Assembly: GCA_017409345.1 (NCBI GenBank)
Contig: JAFQSX010000014.1
Location: forward strand, 1-33,212
Direction of reading: 5' to 3'
Length of the DNA stretch: 33,212 nt
Source: Muribaculaceae bacterium
GTDB lineage: Bacteria; Bacteroidota; Bacteroidia; Bacteroidales; Muribaculaceae
Part shown: one piece after another, positions 1-8,202 of the stretch
Numbering within the stretch: the first letter of the stretch is position 1
Layout: each line of letters begins with the position of its first letter
The notes under the pieces: generated by a model
The model's database searches: none
Told to the model about the DNA's origin: nothing
The model's input: the letters and a program-made list of their open reading frames with translations, nothing else
Made by a program: the position numbers and the translations under genes

Positions 1-94
1 CGTTAGGATCATCCTTTGGTTCATCTTTTTCACATGATGTAAAACTCATGCCTAATGCCATAATTAGTAATGATATAAATTTAATCTTTTTCAT
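1..94 (-). CDS. SUMF1/FGE-fold lipoprotein, N-terminal fragment (third array copy)
   Basis: This is the start of another array member; the rest lies beyond the left edge. The ATG is the reverse complement of 92-94 and the frame stays open to the edge, giving 31 residues with a lipoprotein signal peptide and a Cys at residue 21. Positions 1-119 match 830-948 base for base, so the signal peptide, the 13-bp spacer and the last codons of the preceding gene are shared with the next copy. It is probably co-transcribed with the two copies at 108-923 and 937-1770. The SUMF1 domain itself is not visible, so the family is inferred from that identity. Confidence 0.75.
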   Translation of the reverse strand, partial: MKKIKFISLLIMALGMSFTSCEKDEPKDDPN

Positions 95-107
95 AACTTT
101 TATTTTT

Positions 108-923
108 TTACTTTCGACATACTAAGCGAAAACCGAAATTATTCCACCGCTCATCTGCATTAGCAAAATCTCGGGAAGAAACTCTACAAGTCCATTTCCC
201 ATAGACATAAGTTCCTCCCCTGCAAACAACCCCTAACCCTGTTTTAGGTCCAGTGGGATTAACTGTTGGACTTGATGCATAATAATTTTCATCATACCAA
301 TCACTACACCATTCAGCCACATTGCCATTCATATCATATATACCTAACTCATTGGGCGCTTTAGTGCCTACATGATGAGCATTATACGATGAATTACGTT
401 CGTACCATGCCACATCGTCAAGGATGTTGCTTCCTGAATATATATATCCTTTACTCATATTCCCTCCGCGGGCTGCATATTCCCATTCGGCCTCGGTGGG
501 AATATCAAAATGCTTTCCGGTGAGACTATTTAGATTTGCAACAAAATCAACACAATCCATCAATGAAACACTTTCTACCGGATGCTTAGCCATTTGTGGG
601 AACGACGGATTATACCCCATCACATATTCCCACAATTCTTGTGTCACCTCATATTTGCCAATATAAAAATCTCCCACCGTAACTTCATGTGCAGGAAATT
701 CGTCATCTTTAGGAGCTTCAGGGATTTGTTCCTCTGTAGCTCCCATCGTAAAAGTACCTCCTTTTACAAACACCATCTCATCATATGATATTTCCTCAAA
801 AATATCAAAATCAGCCTCCTCTGTAGGCGCGTTAGGATCATCCTTTGGTTCATCTTTTTCACATGATGTAAAACTCATGCCTAATGCCATAATTAGTAAT
901 GATATAAATTTAATCTTTTTCAT
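108..923 (-). CDS. SUMF1/FGE-sulfatase-fold lipoprotein, array copy 2
   Basis: Predicted lipoprotein of 271 aa with a SUMF1 (formylglycine-generating-enzyme) fold. Residues 1-20 form a signal peptide followed by Cys21 (FTSC), then an acidic Asp/Glu/Pro linker. The SUMF1 domain fills the rest, with hallmarks FVKGGTFTMG, the YEVTQELW segment, PTEAEWEYAARGG, NVAEWCSDWYDENYY, CRGGTY and a GFRLVCRK end. In true FGE two cysteines of the GGS-Y-M-C...C segment bind copper; here the first is Tyr and only the second remains, so sulfatase activation is unlikely. Many proteins with this fold, which is related to C-type lectins, bind ligands instead. Compared with the copy at 937-1770, the segment from DEMVF to GSN has 3 differences in about 117 residues, while the following 108 or so residues have 23, clustered in loops. 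It sits 13 bp after the upstream copy. Confidence 0.9.
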   Translation of the reverse strand: MKKIKFISLLIMALGMSFTSCEKDEPKDDPNAPTEEADFDIFEEISYDEMVFVKGGTFTMGATEEQIPEAPKDDEFPAHEVTVGDFYIGKYEVTQELWEYVMGYNPSFPQMAKHPVESVSLMDCVDFVANLNSLTGKHFDIPTEAEWEYAARGGNMSKGYIYSGSNILDDVAWYERNSSYNAHHVGTKAPNELGIYDMNGNVAEWCSDWYDENYYASSPTVNPTGPKTGLGVVCRGGTYVYGKWTCRVSSRDFANADERWNNFGFRLVCRK

Positions 924-936
924 AACTTTTATTTTT

Positions 937-1770
937 TTACTTTCGACAGACTAAACGAAAACCGATATTCACATAACGAGCATTTGCATTAGCAAAATCT
1001 CGATAAGAGACTCTACAAGACTGTTTCCTATAGCTATAAGTTCCTCCCCTGCAAACAACCTCTAACCCTGTTTTAGGTCCAGTGGGATTAAGTGATGGAC
1101 TTGATGCATAATAATTTTCATCATACCAATCACTACACCATTCACCCACATTGCCACTCATATCATATATACCTAACTCATTGGGCGCTTTAGTGCCACA
1201 TTGATGAGTTATTTGCGATGAATTATCGGTGTACCACGCTACATCGTCAATAATATTACTCCCTGAATATATATATCCTTTACTCATATTCCCTCCGCGG
1301 GCTGCATATTCCCATTCGGCCTCGGTGGGAATGTCAAAATGCTTCCCTGTGAGACTATTTAGATTTGCAACAAAATCAACACAATCCATCAATGAAATAC
1401 TTTCTACCGGATACTTAGCCATTTGTGGGAACGACGGATTATACCCCATCACATATTCCCACAATTCTTGTGTCACCTCATATTTGCCAATATAAAAATC
1501 TCCCACCGTAACTTCATGTGCAGGAAATTCGTTATCTTTAGGAGCTTCAGGGATTTGTTCCTCTGTAGCTCCCATCGTAAAAGTACCTCCTTTTACAAAC
1601 ACCATCTCATCGCAGGTGAGGTCTTGGAATATATCAAAATTTTCACCTACTACCGGTTGATTGGGATCTTCTTTGGGCTCTTCTTTTTCATCACTACACG
1701 ACACAAAAACCACCGACAGCATCATCGCTACCATTAGCCACAATCTTCTCTTTGCTTTCATAATTCTCAT
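937..1770 (-). CDS. SUMF1/FGE-sulfatase-fold lipoprotein, array copy 1 (promoter-proximal)
   Basis: Predicted 277-aa lipoprotein and first gene of the array in transcription order. The signal peptide runs to VFVSC (Cys25 from the start used here); an in-frame ATG at 1761 gives an equally good signal peptide, so the start is uncertain by three codons. The linker is acidic, followed by a full SUMF1 domain. Its signal peptide and linker differ from the other two copies, whereas its domain core is almost identical to the copy at 108-923. Divergent residues cluster in WYTDNSSQITHQC, GGTYSYRKQSC and NARYVNIGF. The first FGE active-site Cys is again replaced by Tyr. A predicted promoter lies at 1810-1838. 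The exact ligand or function cannot be read from sequence. Confidence 0.9.
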   Translation of the reverse strand: MRIMKAKRRLWLMVAMMLSVVFVSCSDEKEEPKEDPNQPVVGENFDIFQDLTCDEMVFVKGGTFTMGATEEQIPEAPKDNEFPAHEVTVGDFYIGKYEVTQELWEYVMGYNPSFPQMAKYPVESISLMDCVDFVANLNSLTGKHFDIPTEAEWEYAARGGNMSKGYIYSGSNIIDDVAWYTDNSSQITHQCGTKAPNELGIYDMSGNVGEWCSDWYDENYYASSPSLNPTGPKTGLEVVCRGGTYSYRKQSCRVSYRDFANANARYVNIGFRLVCRK

Positions 1771-1809
1771 TATTTTATATTAGGTTAGTAAATTCAGATT
1801 ATATAAACA

Positions 1810-1837
1810 CAAATTTAGATAAATATCCAATCAACAA
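1810..1837 (-). promoter_or_regulatory. Predicted Bacteroidota promoter for the SUMF1 array
   Basis: On the minus strand, TAAATTTG (1810-1817) matches the -7 consensus TAnnTTTG, with TTG at 1835-1837 about 17 bp upstream as the -33 element. The leader to the ATG at 1770 would be about 35 nt. Confidence 0.5.
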
Positions 1838-1991
1838 CCATGCATAATGATGCATTGTGACACATACTATATATTCAGTTGAAAATCACCAACACTTTTA
1901 TAGTGTAACTTCTCCTTTAACACATAAGTTTCATAAAAAACATGAACAACAATATAAAGTAACCTCAATCATTGAATTAATGTAGTTGGAA

Positions 1992-2210
1992 TTTTTCACC
2001 ACCTCCCGGCTTTGCCGTACTCCTCCTAAACAAGGTTCAGGAGGAGAGTTTTCCGATCCTCTTGCAACCGCCTATGTATTAACTAACTCCTGCCCTTCCT
2101 TTAGGAAAGAGGAGGTGTCACGTAGAGACGGAGGGGTAAGGTTCGCACTATGAACTGAATGAATTAGATTTTAAAATGCAGTATTTTTTTCACCACCTCC
2201 CGGCTTCGCC
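1992..2210. repeat. Intergenic repeat pair and hairpin-rich element
   Basis: The 519-bp spacer 1771-2289 has no convincing gene. It holds two direct copies of a 25-bp sequence (1992-2016 and 2186-2210) with one mismatch, each with the core CACCACCTCCCGGCTT. Between them are short hairpins: TCCTCCT...AGGAGGA around 2030-2047 and TTCCTTTAGGAA near 2098-2110. A GAGGAGGTGTCACGTAG segment near 2109-2125 is partly complementary to the first repeat. The arrangement resembles a dispersed palindromic intergenic element, but copies elsewhere in the genome cannot be seen from here. Confidence 0.55.
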
Positions 2211-2228
2211 CCACCCACCCTCTCAAGC

Positions 2229-2261
2229 AAAAAAGGTTGCATCGCGTAGTGTGATGCAACC
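2229..2261 (-). terminator. Rho-independent terminator after spt
   Basis: Minus-strand hairpin GGTTGCATC / GATGCAACC, a perfect 9-bp stem with a 9-nt loop, followed by six T. It lies about 30 bp after the spt stop codon. Confidence 0.9.
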
Positions 2262-2289
2262 TCTTGGAGTATATAATTAAATTGTTTTA

Positions 2290-3477
2290 TTATGGTATCA
2301 AGCCATAAGCACGGAACACTTTTTGGATTTTTTCGAGCGCATAGGTTACTTGTTCTTTAGTGTGTGTAGCCATCATGCTGAAACGAATCAAAGTGTCTTG
2401 TGGAGCAACCGCAGGTGAAACAACAGGGTTCACGAAGATACCTTCATTGAGAAGATCACGAGTGATTGCAAATGTTTTCATATTATCGCGGATATACAAT
2501 GGAATGATAGGAGTAGAAGTGTGACCTATCTCACAACCCATGTTGCGGAATCCTTCAAGAGCATAATTAGTGATATCCCAAAGGTGTTCTTGCAATTCGG
2601 GTTCTTTCTCCATGATATCGATCGCAGCAAGAGCGGCGGCAGTTGATGCAGGAGTGATACTTGCTGTAAAGATATATGAACGAGAGTGGTGACGGAGGAA
2701 GTTGGTGATCTCTTTATCGGTTGCGATAAATCCACCAAGCGATGCGAATGACTTACTAAATGTACCCATGATGAGGTCTACATCTTTAGTCACACCGAAA
2801 TGGTCGCAAGTACCACGGCCACCTTTACCAAACACACCTATACTGTGTGCCTCGTCAACCATCACAGTAGCGTTATATTGTTTTGCTAGTCTTACAATTT
2901 CAGGTAGATTAGCAACATCACCTTCCATTGAGAACACACCGTCGGTCACGATAAGTTTCACTTTATCGGGATCACACTTTTGAAGTTGCTTTTCTAGCGA
3001 CTCCATATCGTTGTGTTTATATTTCAACTTTTGAGAGAATGCCAAACGATGACCTTCAATGATTGAAGCGTGATCTTGTTCGTCCCAAAGGATATAGTCT
3101 TCACGACCGGTAAGTGCCGATACTACACCGAGGTTTACACCGAAACCTGTTGAATAAATCATTACATCTTCTTTGCCGATATACTCAGCAATACGTGCTT
3201 CAAGTTTTTTGTGAAGATCGAGTGTACCATTAAGGAATGGAGAGCCGGCACAACCTGTACCGTATTTGCGAGTTGCTTCAATAGCTGCTTCTTTAATACG
3301 AGGGTCATTAACTAGACCGGTATAGCAGTTTGAACCAAACATCAACACCTTCTTGCCATCAATGATTACTTCACAATCTTGTTCGCTTGAAATAGCACGG
3401 AAATATGGATATACTCCGGCTGCTTTTGCTTCTTGTGGTGCAGTATACTTTGCGAGTTTAGCTTGTAATAGCTTCAT
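2290..3477 (-). CDS. spt: Serine palmitoyltransferase (alpha-oxoamine synthase family)
   Basis: PLP enzyme of 395 aa in the alpha-oxoamine synthase family, expected to condense L-serine with palmitoyl-CoA to 3-ketosphinganine, the first step of sphingolipid synthesis. Visible landmarks are the substrate/PLP-stacking HAS (His136), VDEAHSIGVFG (Asp208, His211), and GTFSKSFASLGGF with the Schiff-base lysine Lys242. The family also contains glycine C-acetyltransferase (Kbl), the name such genes often receive, and BioF. I favour serine palmitoyltransferase because overall sequence and length closely resemble what I recall of the Bacteroides enzyme, including the KYKHNDM...LEKQLQKC stretch. It appears monocistronic, with its own -7 element and a strong terminator. 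Confidence 0.82.
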   Translation of the reverse strand: MKLLQAKLAKYTAPQEAKAAGVYPYFRAISSEQDCEVIIDGKKVLMFGSNCYTGLVNDPRIKEAAIEATRKYGTGCAGSPFLNGTLDLHKKLEARIAEYIGKEDVMIYSTGFGVNLGVVSALTGREDYILWDEQDHASIIEGHRLAFSQKLKYKHNDMESLEKQLQKCDPDKVKLIVTDGVFSMEGDVANLPEIVRLAKQYNATVMVDEAHSIGVFGKGGRGTCDHFGVTKDVDLIMGTFSKSFASLGGFIATDKEITNFLRHHSRSYIFTASITPASTAAALAAIDIMEKEPELQEHLWDITNYALEGFRNMGCEIGHTSTPIIPLYIRDNMKTFAITRDLLNEGIFVNPVVSPAVAPQDTLIRFSMMATHTKEQVTYALEKIQKVFRAYGLIP

Positions 3478-3554
3478 AGTTTATTAATAATATGAAAATG
3501 AGGTTATAAACTATCTGCAAGAACTAAAGATACACATCTCATTTTTGCAGGCTA

Positions 3555-3562
3555 CAAAGATA
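3555..3562 (-). promoter_or_regulatory. Predicted -7 element for spt
   Basis: TATCTTTG on the minus strand matches TAnnTTTG, about 78 bp before the spt ATG. No clear -33 TTG at the usual distance, so this is partial support only. Confidence 0.4.
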
Positions 3563-3665
3563 GCAATTTTTAACGAGAATATTGTCTTTTTTGACAAATA
3601 TTTTACACATTTGTTCCCACATTTGTGCAAAAAAATCAAAATAGGGCTATATTTTATTTACTCTC

Positions 3666-3703
3666 AAAAAAAAAGATAGGGTGTAACACTATCGTGCACA
3701 CCC
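3666..3703 (-). terminator. Rho-independent terminator after the aspS operon
   Basis: Minus-strand stem GGGTGT / ACACCC with an inner CAC/GTG pairing, then a run of nine T four bases later. It closes the aspS - NIF3 - zinc-ribbon transcription unit. Confidence 0.8.
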
Positions 3704-3728
3704 TTAGGATATTGTCGTGATTAGATTT

Positions 3729-4490
3729 TTAATCTTTGATTCCTGCGAGTTCAGGATCAATCATAATACGACCACAATACTCACATACGATAATTTTCTT
3801 GTGTAATTTGATTTCCATTTGTTTTTGAGGTGGAATGCGATTGAAACAGCCACCACATGCGTTACGTTGAATATAAACAACCCCAAGACCATTGCGCGCA
3901 TTTTTACGAATACGTTTAAATGCTGTCAATGTACGAGCGTCAATTTTGGGTTCTAGCGCTTTTGCTTTTTCTCGAAGCACCTCTTCTTCCTGACGAGTTT
4001 CTGATACGATTTCATCAAGTTCCACTTTCTTTTCGTCAAGAATATGTTGCTTATCTACAAGGATTTCTTGTGTATATGCAATATCATTGCTCTTATTATC
4101 AATAATACGAGCAAACTCATTCAAGTGCTTTTCGCACAATTGAATTTCCAATGATTGGAATTCAATTTCTTTTGACAAAACTGAAAATTCCTTACTATTT
4201 TTTATATCATTGAGTTGCTCTTTATATCTCTCGATTTTAGCGAGTGACTCATTTATCTTTTCTCGTTCTACATTACTCTTATGACGCAACTCATCTATTT
4301 CCTTTTGATAGTTGCTTATACGAGTATTTAGGCCCTCGATTCCATCTTCAAGATCTTTTACTTCAAGAGGGAGTTCGCCTCGAATTGTTTTAATGCGGTC
4401 AATTTCTGACAATAGTGTCTGAAGTTGATAAAGTGATTTCAGACGTTGTTCCACTGATAATGTTTCGCTTTTTGACTTATCTGTAGCCAT
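3729..4490 (-). CDS. Coiled-coil protein with C4-type zinc ribbon
   Basis: Cytoplasmic protein of 253 aa. Roughly residues 10-190 are heptad-like and rich in Glu, Lys and Leu, predicting a long antiparallel coiled coil. The C-terminus is a zinc ribbon with ligands Cys212, Cys215, Cys236 and Cys239 (CGGC and CEYC). This matches the widespread C4-type zinc-ribbon family, thought to bind nucleic acid; its molecular role is poorly defined. The ATG lies 3 bp after the stop of the NIF3-family gene, so the two are almost certainly co-transcribed and probably translationally coupled. No signal peptide or membrane segment is seen. Confidence 0.88.
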   Translation of the reverse strand: MATDKSKSETLSVEQRLKSLYQLQTLLSEIDRIKTIRGELPLEVKDLEDGIEGLNTRISNYQKEIDELRHKSNVEREKINESLAKIERYKEQLNDIKNSKEFSVLSKEIEFQSLEIQLCEKHLNEFARIIDNKSNDIAYTQEILVDKQHILDEKKVELDEIVSETRQEEEVLREKAKALEPKIDARTLTAFKRIRKNARNGLGVVYIQRNACGGCFNRIPPQKQMEIKLHKKIIVCEYCGRIMIDPELAGIKD

Positions 4491-4493
4491 ATC

Positions 4494-5591
4494 TTACAAA
4501 TAATTTATGGGATTTTGTTCTATATCTGAGTAATAAAGTGCAAAGTTAGGAAATTTTTCTTGAATTACACGATAAAAAATATTTTTTGTGCATTGTTCAC
4601 TCTCAAAATGCCCAATATCTATGATAATTATATCATTTTTATAATCAACAAAATCATGATATTTGACATCCGAGGTCAAATACACTTGTGCGCCTTGGGC
4701 TATTGCATTTCGTATCAAAAATGCACCGGAACCTCCACACATCGCAATTCGAGCAATCATTTGACCTTCATCAACAGCATTACATCTTACGACAGGCGAA
4801 TTAAACTCTTTTTTTATTCTATTTATTAACTGAGACAAACTCATTGGTTCCGACAATGTCCCAACGATTCCGGAACCGGTAAATTTAGACTCATTTTCTA
4901 TCGCAATAAACTCATACGCAGGCACTTCGTATGGATGTGACTCGATTAATGCTTTTTCCACTTTGCTTTTTAGCCAACGTGGCAATAACACATCTACGCG
5001 TATTTCCGGTTCATGATGAATATCTCCATGCGTGCCCACAAATGGAGTTGCCCCTTCCAATGCTCTAAACGACCCTTGTCCTTCTACCGAGAAACTACAA
5101 CAGTCATAATTCCCGATTTCGCCTGCTCCGGCTTTAAATATTGATGTTTTCACAGCATCACAATGAGCCTTTGGCACCATAAATGAAAGTTTCAATAATT
5201 TCCCTTGTTGTGGCTCCAATGTTTCAACATTGATTACATTTAATCGGCGAGCCATTTCCCATGACACTCCATTGGTTGCATTGTCAACGGCCGTATGACA
5301 CGAATAAATTGCTATATTATTAGATATAGCCTTTAATACTACTCGTTCAACTTGTGTTGCACCGGTTATTCGTTTCAATCCTTTAAATATCAATGGATGA
5401 TGCGACACGATAAGATTACAACCTCGTGCAACAGCCTCGTCAACGATAGCCGGCGTAACATCAACACATAGGAGCGCTCCATGACACTCTGCCGAGCGAT
5501 TTCCCACTTGCAACCCACAATTATCATAATCCTCTTGCAAGGCAAGTGGAGCAAACGCCTCTAAAGCCGATGTTACTTCTGCTATTGTCAT
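4494..5591 (-). CDS. NIF3/YbgI-family dinuclear metal protein
   Basis: Protein of 365 aa of the NIF3 (DUF34) family, which forms toroidal hexamers with a two-metal site. Metal-binding motifs are visible: VSHHPLIF (His64, His65), the following CHTAVDNA aspartate, and the C-terminal IDIGHFESEQ with His and Glu. At about 365 aa it is the long form, with an inserted PII/CutA-like domain in the middle (about 130-235). Such proteins are often labelled GTP cyclohydrolase I type 2, but the physiological reaction is unsettled. It starts 11 bp after aspS ends and is followed at 3 bp by the zinc-ribbon gene. Confidence 0.9.
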   Translation of the reverse strand: MTIAEVTSALEAFAPLALQEDYDNCGLQVGNRSAECHGALLCVDVTPAIVDEAVARGCNLIVSHHPLIFKGLKRITGATQVERVVLKAISNNIAIYSCHTAVDNATNGVSWEMARRLNVINVETLEPQQGKLLKLSFMVPKAHCDAVKTSIFKAGAGEIGNYDCCSFSVEGQGSFRALEGATPFVGTHGDIHHEPEIRVDVLLPRWLKSKVEKALIESHPYEVPAYEFIAIENESKFTGSGIVGTLSEPMSLSQLINRIKKEFNSPVVRCNAVDEGQMIARIAMCGGSGAFLIRNAIAQGAQVYLTSDVKYHDFVDYKNDIIIIDIGHFESEQCTKNIFYRVIQEKFPNFALYYSDIEQNPINYL

Positions 5592-5602
5592 CTTTAATGC
5601 TA

Positions 5603-7366
5603 TTATTTTTCTTCTTGTGGAAGAACTACATCTATAGACAATTCCTTGAGTTGTGCGTCATCAATAGTTGATGGAGCATCAATCATCATATCGCGACCTG
5701 AATTATTTTTGGGGAACGCAATTACATCACGGATAGAATCCAATCCGGCAAGAATTGAAACAAATCGATCAAATCCGAAAGCCAATCCTCCATGAGGAGG
5801 CGCTCCATACTTGAATGCATTCATCAAGAAACCAAATTTATATTGAGCATCCTCTTCGGTTAGACCAAGAAGGCTAAACATTTTATCTTGAAGTTGTGCA
5901 TCGTGAATACGAATACTTCCACCACCAAGTTCATTACCATTAACAACCATATCATAGGCTGTGGCACGCACCTCTCCTGTTGCAGTATCAAGTTTATCTA
6001 AATCTTCAGGGTTAGGCGATGTGAATGGATGGTGCATTGCATAGTAGCGTTGTGTTTCATCATCCCACTCAAACAATGGGAAATCAATAACCCATAGGCA
6101 TGAAAATTTTTGTGGATCGCGTAATCCCAATTGGCTACCCATTTCAAGACGCAATTCACAAAGTTGCTTACGTGTCTTCATTGTTGGTCCGGCAAGAATT
6201 AGAATCAAGTCACCGGGTTTAGCCTCACAACGATCTGCCCATGTGCGCAATTCTTCTTCTGTATAGAATTTTGACACCGAACTCTTTATTGAGCCATCTT
6301 GCTCTACTTTTACCCACATCATACCTTTAGCTCCTATTTGTGGGCGTTTAACGAAGTCGGTCAATTGGTCTAGTTGTTTACGAGTATATGATGCACAGCC
6401 GGGAGCACAAATAGCACCCACATATTCAGCATCATCTAGCACTGCAAATCCTTTTCCAACTGTCAAATCTTTGATTTCTACAAATTTCATTCCGAAACGA
6501 GTATCAGGCTTATCACTGCCATAATATTTCATAGCATCAGCCCAAGTCATACGTGGGAATGGATCGGTAAAGTCTATATCTTTTACATATTTGAAAATAT
6601 GTTTTACCAAGCCTTCAAACATTTGAAGCACATCTTCTTGCTCTACAAACGACATTTCACAGTCAATCTGAGTAAATTCGGGTTGGCGATCAGCACGAAG
6701 GTCTTCATCACGGAAACATTTCACGATTTGGAAATAGCGGTCAAAACCACTCACCATCAATAATTGCTTAAATGTTTGTGGTGATTGAGGCAATGCGTAA
6801 AATTCGCCGGGATTCATGCGTGAAGGCACCACAAAGTCACGAGCGCCTTCAGGGGTTGACTTGATTAACACCGGTGTTTCTACTTCAATAAATCCTTTTT
6901 CGTCAAGATAACGGCGAATTTCAAATGCCATTTTGTGACGCAATTCCAAATTACGACGCACGGCTGGACGACGTAAATCTAGATAACGATATTTCATTCT
7001 CAAATCATCTCCACCATCGGTATCATCTTCAATCGTAAATGGTGGAACTTCTGATTTGTTTAATATCTTCAAATCTGTTGCTATTATCTCAATATCTCCG
7101 GTAGGAAGATTGGCATTTTTGCTTGAGCGTTCTGCCACCTCGCCTGTTACCTGAATCACATATTCTCGACCAAGATGATTGGCTGCTTCGCACAATGCTG
7201 CATTTGATTCATTATTAAACACCACTTGAGTCACGCCATATCTATCACGCATATCTACAAAGGTCATTCCACCCATTTTGCGTGCTCGTTGCACCCATCC
7301 GGCTAGTGTCACTACTGTTCCGGCATCGCTTATGCGGAGTTCTCCGCAGGTTTTGCTTCTAAACAT
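5603..7366 (-). CDS. aspS: Aspartyl-tRNA synthetase
   Basis: Class II aminoacyl-tRNA synthetase of 587 aa, the usual bacterial length, charging tRNA-Asp. Residues 1-110 form the OB-fold anticodon-binding domain ([20 protein letters not shown]). Class II motif 2 is at 218-240 ([16 protein letters not shown]). The bacterial GAD insertion lies around 285-410, and motif 3 is GGLAFGFDR with Arg534. It is the first gene of a three-gene minus-strand unit with the NIF3-family and zinc-ribbon genes. A weak -7 match (TAACTTTA, 7461-7468) lies about 95 bp upstream. Confidence 0.98.
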   Translation of the reverse strand: MFRSKTCGELRISDAGTVVTLAGWVQRARKMGGMTFVDMRDRYGVTQVVFNNESNAALCEAANHLGREYVIQVTGEVAERSSKNANLPTGDIEIIATDLKILNKSEVPPFTIEDDTDGGDDLRMKYRYLDLRRPAVRRNLELRHKMAFEIRRYLDEKGFIEVETPVLIKSTPEGARDFVVPSRMNPGEFYALPQSPQTFKQLLMVSGFDRYFQIVKCFRDEDLRADRQPEFTQIDCEMSFVEQEDVLQMFEGLVKHIFKYVKDIDFTDPFPRMTWADAMKYYGSDKPDTRFGMKFVEIKDLTVGKGFAVLDDAEYVGAICAPGCASYTRKQLDQLTDFVKRPQIGAKGMMWVKVEQDGSIKSSVSKFYTEEELRTWADRCEAKPGDLILILAGPTMKTRKQLCELRLEMGSQLGLRDPQKFSCLWVIDFPLFEWDDETQRYYAMHHPFTSPNPEDLDKLDTATGEVRATAYDMVVNGNELGGGSIRIHDAQLQDKMFSLLGLTEEDAQYKFGFLMNAFKYGAPPHGGLAFGFDRFVSILAGLDSIRDVIAFPKNNSGRDMMIDAPSTIDDAQLKELSIDVVLPQEEK

Positions 7367-7517
7367 ATTTGTGTATTGAAATAATAAAACGTTTTATCTT
7401 TACTTGCGTTTATAAATCACACTCTCGCAATTCACAATACGCATTTATTCAAATTTCGTGTAAAGTTACAACATTTCATTGAATTAATACACATTAAATT
7501 GCACTTTTTATAGTGCT

Positions 7518-7865
7518 CTACCATCGACCAAACCACATTTTCATTTTTTCCCAAAATGTCACCGGTTGGGGTTTGATATGCACATTTTGTTTTGGCTCAT
7601 TTTTATCCAAAAATATGATTGACGAATGGAGCACTATCGCAATCGTTTTTTCAAAGTTTACAATACCATGAACTCTTGACAATGATATACGGTGAAATAA
7701 TGATGATGGCTCAACACTATTTATCACTATTTTATTATCTTCGATTACTATCCCGTGAGTATCTCCCACTTCTTCAAATAACAACCCCACATTCAAACGA
7801 TCTACCGACTTGGGCTTCTTGCGATACTTCTTATATACTTCTTTTATAACTTCTTTGGTTATCAT
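7518..7865 (-). CDS. Conserved-looking small hypothetical protein
   Basis: Cytoplasmic protein of 115 aa that I cannot assign to a family. It begins with a basic helix rich in Lys and Arg (residues 1-22). A mostly beta region follows (HGIVIEDNKIVINS, then RVHGIVNFEKTIAIVLHSSIIFL), and it ends in a Trp/Met-rich tail (WEKMKMWFGRW) that could associate with a membrane or a partner. There is no signal peptide. It stands alone, with a promoter-like element upstream at 7937-7969 and aspS starting about 150 bp downstream. It does not obviously share a promoter with aspS. Confidence 0.75.
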   Translation of the reverse strand: MITKEVIKEVYKKYRKKPKSVDRLNVGLLFEEVGDTHGIVIEDNKIVINSVEPSSLFHRISLSRVHGIVNFEKTIAIVLHSSIIFLDKNEPKQNVHIKPQPVTFWEKMKMWFGRW

Positions 7866-7936
7866 AAGCAGGTATTTTTTATTATTGCACGATAATTCAA
7901 GTGAACACTTTCACCCTATTTTTACTATCTTAACAA

Positions 7937-7969
7937 CAAAGTTATATTTTTTGTTTAATATAATTCAAA
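7937..7969 (-). promoter_or_regulatory. Predicted promoter for the 7518-7865 gene
   Basis: Minus-strand TAACTTTG (7937-7944) fits TAnnTTTG, with TTTTG at 7966-7970 about 21 bp upstream as a possible -33. Confidence 0.45.
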
Positions 7970-8142
7970 AAAAGCATGAGTATCCTAAGACACAAACTGC
8001 GTTAGAGCATATTTCACATATTGCAATAACAGCATCAAATCAAGGCCTTATCTTCAAAAAAGTATTCGTTATTTTACGAGTACAAAGATACTCATTTTTA
8101 CGTCATTCAGTCGCTTTTATCATCTTTCCTTGCTTAAAAAGC
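7970..8142. other. Non-coding spacer with a second -7-like element
   Basis: This is part of a gene-free stretch of about 340 bp. A second TATCTTTG (8083-8090, minus) lies about 110 bp before a weak 5-bp hairpin (7980-7993) followed, after a gap, by a T run on the minus strand (7968-7974). It could define a short transcript, but the hairpin is poor. I see no convincing ORF here. Confidence 0.3.
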
Positions 8143-8177
8143 AAAAAAATGTGTGGGCACATTATTGTGTCCACACA
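8143..8177 (-). terminator. Rho-independent terminator of the mmd operon
   Basis: Minus-strand stem TGTGTGGACACA / TGTGCCCACACA, 12 bp with one wobble pair and a 4-nt loop, followed by seven T. It lies about 25 bp after mmdB. Confidence 0.93.
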
Positions 8178-8202
8178 TTAAATAAATATAGTATATTCTA
8201 TA

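Noticed and set aside
2290-3477. Glycine C-acetyltransferase (kbl) annotation
   Set aside because: The family is the same, but no threonine dehydrogenase is adjacent and the sequence looks closer to the Bacteroides serine palmitoyltransferase; kept as an alternative in the entry.
7810-8181. Plus-strand frame of 123 codons in the spacer before mmdB
   Set aside because: It overlaps the start of the 115-aa gene antisense, spans promoters and the mmd terminator, and has no protein-like composition.
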